From: Immundisolibacterales bacterium
GTDB taxonomy: Bacteria; Pseudomonadota; Gammaproteobacteria; HK1
DNA length: 64,000 nucleotides
Assembly: GCA_026712715.1 (NCBI GenBank)
Contig: JAPOPW010000039.1
Span: forward strand, 1 to 64,000
Direction: 5' to 3'
Numbering within the stretch: position 1 is the stretch's first letter; every line of letters begins with the position of its first letter. Of the stretch, positions 60,316 through 64,000 are shown piece after piece. A program made the position numbers and the translations under genes. The notes under the pieces are model-generated. The model saw only the letters and a list, made by a program, of their open reading frames with translations. It was not told where the DNA came from and did not search any database.

Positions 60316-62082
60316 TCAGACTCCCGCGTTCTCCTCGCGGCGGATGTCGTCCATCGCTTCCCGGTACGCCTTCACGATGGCCGCCTCGGAGACCACTCCC
60401 AGCATCCGCCCGCCCCCGTCCGCCTCGACCACCGGAATGGTCTCGCCGACGAAGTCCCCCATCCGCTCCATCGCGGCCCAAACCGAAGTCGTCGGGGTGA
60501 AGACGGGTTCCACCCGCTTGGCGAGGGCGCCCACGCCCTCCCCCGATGAGAAGCCGCCACCCTCCCCCGGCTCCTCGTTCGACAATATCTCGGCGAGCTT
60601 CACCCCACCGAGACAGACCCCGTCCGTGTCGACCACGTAGCCCTCGTGGCAGCGCGCGGCGAGAAGGCGCGACCGCGCCTTCGCGAGCGGCAGGTCCGGC
60701 GCGAGCGAGACGAAGTCCCGGCTGACGTGGGCCTCGATCGAGCGGCGCTCGAGGATCACCTTGTCGCGGCCGGCAGAGAGATCGAACCCGCGCAGGTGAA
60801 GCTGCACGTCGAACAGGGAACGGCCGAAGATGCGGTACGCGACCAGGTTCGAGAAGACCACGCTGACCATCGCCGCGGTCGCGAGGTCGTAGTTCCGGGT
60901 GAGCTCGAACACGATGAGGATCGTGGTCAGGGGCGCGCCGATGACCGCGCTCGCGACGGCCACCATCCCGCAGATCGCGTAGATGGCGATATCCGAACGG
61001 AACTCGCCCACCAGCAGCTCGACCCCGTTGCCGGCGAACGCTCCGAACAGGATGCCGATGAGGAGGGCCGGGCTCAGCACCCCACCCGCGAATCCGAAGC
61101 CGATGCAAAGCGCCGTCGCGAGCAGCTTGGCCACGAGCAGGAACGCGAGCTCGCCGGGGGCGAACGCTTGGTCGATGACCGCGAAGCGAAGCGTCTCCTT
61201 GCCGATCCCGAGGATGTCCGGCATCCCGATCGCGGCGACCCCGAGGACGGCGCCGGCGAGCATCGGCTTCATCCAGTCGGCGACGGGCACGCGGCGGGCG
61301 ATGCGGCTCGAGAGGAGGATCGCCCGCATGTAGAGGACGGCGACGAAGGCGCCGGCCACCCCGATGAGGATGAATCCGAGGAACTCCGGCGCGGCGACGA
61401 CGTTCAGCGACTCCACCCGGAACAGGGGCGGGCGTTCGAAGACGACGTTGGCGACGACGTGGCCGACGGCCGCGGCCACCGTGATCGGGGCGAACGCGCG
61501 CAGGGAATAGTGCCGGAGGATGACCTCGTGCGCGAAGACGATCCCCGCGAGGGGAGCATTGAACGCGGTCGAGATCGCGGCCGCGACGCCGCACCCCACC
61601 CACACGGTCGCGTTGCGCTCGGTGTGCCGGGTTAGGCGGGCGACGAGCGATCCGAAAGTAGCGCCGAGGTGGGCGAGCGGCCCGTACTGCCCGACGGAGG
61701 CCCCGGCCCCGAGGGAGACGAGGCTCGTCAGGGCGGAGAGGACCCCGGACCGTGGCGGCACCACGCCATCGAGGCCCTGCACGGCACGGATGATGTCGGG
61801 CGGGCCGTGCGGGCGCCGCTCCGGAATCAGGTAGTGGTGGACCAGCCCGACGACGAGCCCGCCCGCGGCGGGAACGAGGACGGTGGCGACGAGCAGCAGC
61901 GTCCGGTCGTCCTGCATGAACCGGCTTCGCGGCGAGATGAGCAGCCACTCGTTGAGGAGGAGGACGAGGTCCACGAACCCGATCGCGGCGAGAGAGGCCA
62001 CCACTCCGACCGCCATGCCGAGGGCGGCGCTCCACGCGATCCGGGCGGCCGGGCTCGGCTCGAGGGCCCGTCGCCGCCTCAT
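60316..62082 (-). CDS. ClC-family anion channel/transporter with two CBS domains
   Basis: 588 residues. Two pseudo-symmetric membrane halves (about 20-430) contain GASVGQYGPLAHLGATFGS and GFGFAGGVLSPALLIGILFGAFAG. Two CBS domains follow (about 450-580). Filter motifs differ from E. coli ClC: GSGIP appears as HGPPD, and GREGP as GQYGP, so tyrosine occupies the position of the gating glutamate. GxFxP is GGVLSP. Ion selectivity and mechanism (channel or exchanger) may therefore differ. CBS domains usually bind adenosine nucleotides. The gene precedes an orphan binding protein. Confidence 0.9.
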   Translation of the reverse strand: MRRRRALEPSPAARIAWSAALGMAVGVVASLAAIGFVDLVLLLNEWLLISPRSRFMQDDRTLLLVATVLVPAAGGLVVGLVHHYLIPERRPHGPPDIIRAVQGLDGVVPPRSGVLSALTSLVSLGAGASVGQYGPLAHLGATFGSLVARLTRHTERNATVWVGCGVAAAISTAFNAPLAGIVFAHEVILRHYSLRAFAPITVAAAVGHVVANVVFERPPLFRVESLNVVAAPEFLGFILIGVAGAFVAVLYMRAILLSSRIARRVPVADWMKPMLAGAVLGVAAIGMPDILGIGKETLRFAVIDQAFAPGELAFLLVAKLLATALCIGFGFAGGVLSPALLIGILFGAFAGNGVELLVGEFRSDIAIYAICGMVAVASAVIGAPLTTILIVFELTRNYDLATAAMVSVVFSNLVAYRIFGRSLFDVQLHLRGFDLSAGRDKVILERRSIEAHVSRDFVSLAPDLPLAKARSRLLAARCHEGYVVDTDGVCLGGVKLAEILSNEEPGEGGGFSSGEGVGALAKRVEPVFTPTTSVWAAMERMGDFVGETIPVVEADGGGRMLGVVSEAAIVKAYREAMDDIRREENAGV

Positions 62083-62301
62083 CTCACCTCGCCCCGCCGG
62101 GCCCCCCGTTCATGGAGAACATCTTGACCATCGACATCGTCCGCGTACACCATCGCGCTACTCTACCGGAGCCCAAGGATGGGGAAGGTCCGCAAGACGA
62201 CCTCACCGGTTCCTTCGTTTGGATCGGGCCGGTTCGAACGGCTCTGGAGCATGGCTGCCTGGAGTCGCGACCAAATTCTTCCCCAGATTATTCCTTAGTC
62301 T

Positions 62302-62532
62302 TTGGGCTTTATTCTTGTGGTGGATCGGCTCCTGGCGGGGGAGAATCCGATCGCGGTCTTCCGCAGGCACCGCGGCATGAGGCAGCGGCACCTCGCGGAA
62401 GCGGCCGGCATCAACCCCGTCTACCTGTCGCAGATCGAGAGGGGGAAACGGAACGGCTCCACCAGGACCCTGGCCGCAATCGCCGCGGCGCTGCGCGTTG
62501 ATCTGGACGACCTGCTCCCCCCGGCACCATAG
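62302..62532 (+). CDS. XRE-type antitoxin, probably N-terminally truncated
   Basis: This is a 76-codon frame with a helix-turn-helix: VVDRLLAGENPIAVFRRHRGMRQRHLAEAAGINPVYLSQIERGKRNGS then TLAAIAAALRVDLDDLLP. The RLLAGENPI...HRG opening is typical of XRE antitoxins paired with ParE/HigB-type toxins, but these normally have about 25-30 more residues upstream, which are cut off here by TAG at 62296-62298. TTG 62302 or GTG 62317/62320 would be the start. It may be a decayed gene. Confidence 0.65.
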   Translation: MGFILVVDRLLAGENPIAVFRRHRGMRQRHLAEAAGINPVYLSQIERGKRNGSTRTLAAIAAALRVDLDDLLPPAP

Positions 62533-62790
62533 TCAATAGGAAGCGGCCGTCCTCAGTGGCTGAAGTACTACCGCGCCCTGGTCCGGGATTTCGAAGCGAT
62601 TCCGTCCGACCCGGACGGTGGACGCGACCGAAACCTGTTCGCGACGGGACTGCGCTCGATGAGCTACGGGCGCCATGCCATCTTCTTCGCTCGGATCGCG
62701 TCGGCGGACAATGAGCCGGTAATCCTTCGAATCGTCCATCAGCGCCGTCACCTGCCGGCGCTGGTCTACTTCGAAGACCTCGAAGGATGA
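62533..62790 (+). pseudogene. ParE/RelE-type toxin remnant
   Basis: In the same frame as the XRE gene, immediately after its TAG stop, the sequence reads SIGSGRPQWLKYYRALVRDF, then EAIPSDPDG, the ParE-like core LRSMSYGRHAIFFARI, and VILRIVHQRRHLPALVYFEDLEG. The first ~25-30 residues of a ParE fold are missing and no ATG or GTG precedes the conserved part, so it is probably inactive. A toxin placed after its antitoxin, in frame, suggests deletion of the intervening junction. Confidence 0.6.
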
Positions 62791-62874
62791 TGGGTCGCCG
62801 CCGGGGGTGGCACCCGTCCGTCGAGCGCGGCCACTCGGCGGTGCATTCGGGTCGAGGGCCGACGATGACCGTCG

Positions 62875-63813
62875 TCAGGAGCCCTTCAGTCCGTCCGCGA
62901 CGGCACGGATGTGCTCGACTCCGACTCCGCAGCAGCCGCCGACGATGGCGGCCCCGGCTTCGACCCATCGCCTGGCATCGTCCAGGTACTCGTCCGGCGA
63001 TACCTGATCGACGAAGGCCCAGTTCGGTCGGGTCCAGTATCCGGCGTTGGGATAGGCACCGACCGGCCCCGAGTACGCCCCGCGCAGGATCTTGACCGCA
63101 TCCTCGGTCACATCCCGAACCGAGTGCATCATCAGCACGGCCGAGCCGCCAACCGACAAGATCTCCCGGACCGCCTCCGCCAGCGGGCCGTACGTCTCCG
63201 CCACATGGGAAGCTTCGCCGCTTTCCTCGATGCCATGCATGACGGCGCCGGTGTCGCGATCGCGAAGGCAGCTCAGGGCCACCCATACGGGCACCCCGAG
63301 GTCCTTCGTCGCGCTCACCATCGCCCGGACGGTACGTGCGATGGACCCCAGGCTCTCGAGAATCATGAGGTCTACCCCTTCCTCGACCAGGATCTCTCCC
63401 TGGGCGCGAAAGTGGTCGAGCAACGGCTCCCAGTCGAGCGCGTCGAACCGGCCGTAGCTGCTGACCGAGCCGGCAACGGCGACGGACCCCGAACGCGATG
63501 ATCGGTCACGCTCCTCGAGGGCGATGCGCGCCGCGCGCCGGTTCCAGTCCTCGAAGTGCGCAGCGAGGCCATGGCGCTGCATGGCTTCACGGGTGGCGGA
63601 ATAGCTGTTGGCGGTGATGACGTCCGCGCCGGCATCGATGTAGCGCCGGTGGACCTCGTGAACCAGGTCCGGACGGTCGGCGAGCGCACGGGCGCACCAC
63701 ACCCCCTGGTCCATGCGGGCCCCCAGACGCTCGAGCTCGGTCCCAATGGCCCCGTCCAGGATCACCGGCCCCCCGGCCTCGAGCCGTCCTTCAATCCGCT
63801 GGAGCGCTTCCAT
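62875..63813 (-). CDS. Homocysteine S-methyltransferase family protein
   Basis: This 312-residue (beta/alpha)8 methyltransferase has zinc ligands in VALSCLRDRD and the C-terminal VGGCCGVGVEHI. N-terminal GPVILDGAIGTELERLG and DVITANSYSATREAM are typical. The family includes betaine-, S-methylmethionine- and DMSP-homocysteine methyltransferases; which donor is used is not clear. ATG 63813 is preceded by GGAGGAG at good spacing, whereas ATG 63834 is not. A betaine role would fit the BCCT carrier and DMGDH-like enzyme elsewhere in the window (inference). Confidence 0.9.
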   Translation of the reverse strand: MEALQRIEGRLEAGGPVILDGAIGTELERLGARMDQGVWCARALADRPDLVHEVHRRYIDAGADVITANSYSATREAMQRHGLAAHFEDWNRRAARIALEERDRSSRSGSVAVAGSVSSYGRFDALDWEPLLDHFRAQGEILVEEGVDLMILESLGSIARTVRAMVSATKDLGVPVWVALSCLRDRDTGAVMHGIEESGEASHVAETYGPLAEAVREILSVGGSAVLMMHSVRDVTEDAVKILRGAYSGPVGAYPNAGYWTRPNWAFVDQVSPDEYLDDARRWVEAGAAIVGGCCGVGVEHIRAVADGLKGS

Positions 63814-63883
63814 CGATAGCTCCTCCACGCGCATCTCCGCGTCCCACGATCACTGGTGAGCCCCGAACGCTGAAGTGTCGCAC

Positions 63884-64000
63884 CTACGGGCGGCCCCGGT
63901 CGATCGGACCCTGCCACTCGGGGATCTGCTGGTCGTTGCTGAGCCGAATACGCTGCAGGCTGACGGCCGAGAAGATGTCCTCCAGCAGATGATGGAGCCG
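63884..64000 (-). CDS. 3' end of an unidentified gene (cut by window edge)
   Basis: A minus-strand frame runs in from beyond 64000 and ends at TAG 63886-63884. The 38 visible residues include LLEDIFSAVSLQRI and LSNDQQIPEWQGPIDRGRP. The composition is protein-like, but no family is recognised from this tail. It is co-directional with the homocysteine methyltransferase gene and ends 71 nt before it. Confidence 0.45.
   Translation of the reverse strand, partial: RLHHLLEDIFSAVSLQRIRLSNDQQIPEWQGPIDRGRP

Noticed and set aside
1-64000. CRISPR arrays, rRNA genes, insertion sequences or prophage structural genes
   Set aside because: I looked for regularly spaced repeats, rRNA cores and transposase or phage motifs and found none.

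Overview
This window is from a G+C-rich bacterial chromosome, most likely a gammaproteobacterium. The evidence is an E. coli-like Rho, CsrA, a YaiL/DUF2058 protein (a mainly gammaproteobacterial family) and ATP-type PEP carboxykinase beside sucCD. It is mostly core metabolism plus a large set of catabolic and uptake operons, which suggests a heterotroph using organic acids, amino-acid and peptide-type substrates and betaine-like methylated amines. The lineage and habitat are inferences. I see no integrase, transposase, rRNA operon or CRISPR array.

Layout. 1-3050 is an accessory patch. A 3' fragment of a tRNA-Arg and an intact tRNA-Lys(UUU) each have the same kind of attachment-site-like flank, and between them lies a two-gene cassette (HD-domain hydrolase plus YwgA/Panacea-like protein). 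3175-9650 holds fmdB-like, an NTF2-like gene, pckA-sucC-sucD and rho. 9971-19570 holds a short-chain dehydrogenase with a possible 42-aa coupled ORF, a kinase-fold phosphotransferase, a TerC-type membrane protein, a type-2-like ileS, a class II aldolase, an FAH-family dehydratase/hydrolase and csrA. 19788-29176 is one leftward catabolic unit: molybdenum hydroxylase (large subunit plus a FAD/2Fe-2S fusion), acyl/aryl-CoA ligase, enoyl-CoA hydratase, UbiD decarboxylase and perhaps an MFS exporter. 30800-31804 encodes a lone zinc-ribbon PD-(D/E)XK nuclease. 32001-38130 is a rightward unit: IlvD/Edd dehydratase, dimethylglycine/sarcosine-dehydrogenase-like flavoprotein and a ThDP enzyme. 38338-45165 is a livHMGF branched-chain-type ABC operon with an acyl-CoA ligase and its binding protein. 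45406-50844 is a dpp/opp-type ABC operon. 51064-62082 holds yaiL, a BCCT carrier with a PotD-like binding protein, an amidase, a SulP carrier, and a ClC protein with a second PotD-like binding protein. The end holds a decayed XRE/ParE toxin-antitoxin pair, a homocysteine S-methyltransferase and the 3' end of an unidentified gene.

Three things stand out. (1) A ~140-bp dispersed intergenic repeat occurs three times (13097, 41495, 51870), with a probable fourth fragment at 55310, and its end can fold into a hairpin. (2) The HD/YwgA cassette sits between twin tRNA attachment-like sites and is a candidate defence or toxin-antitoxin system. (3) Two paralogous, equal-length orphan periplasmic binding proteins each follow a membrane transporter that is not an ABC permease (BCCT and ClC); the ClC protein also lacks the usual selectivity-filter residues.
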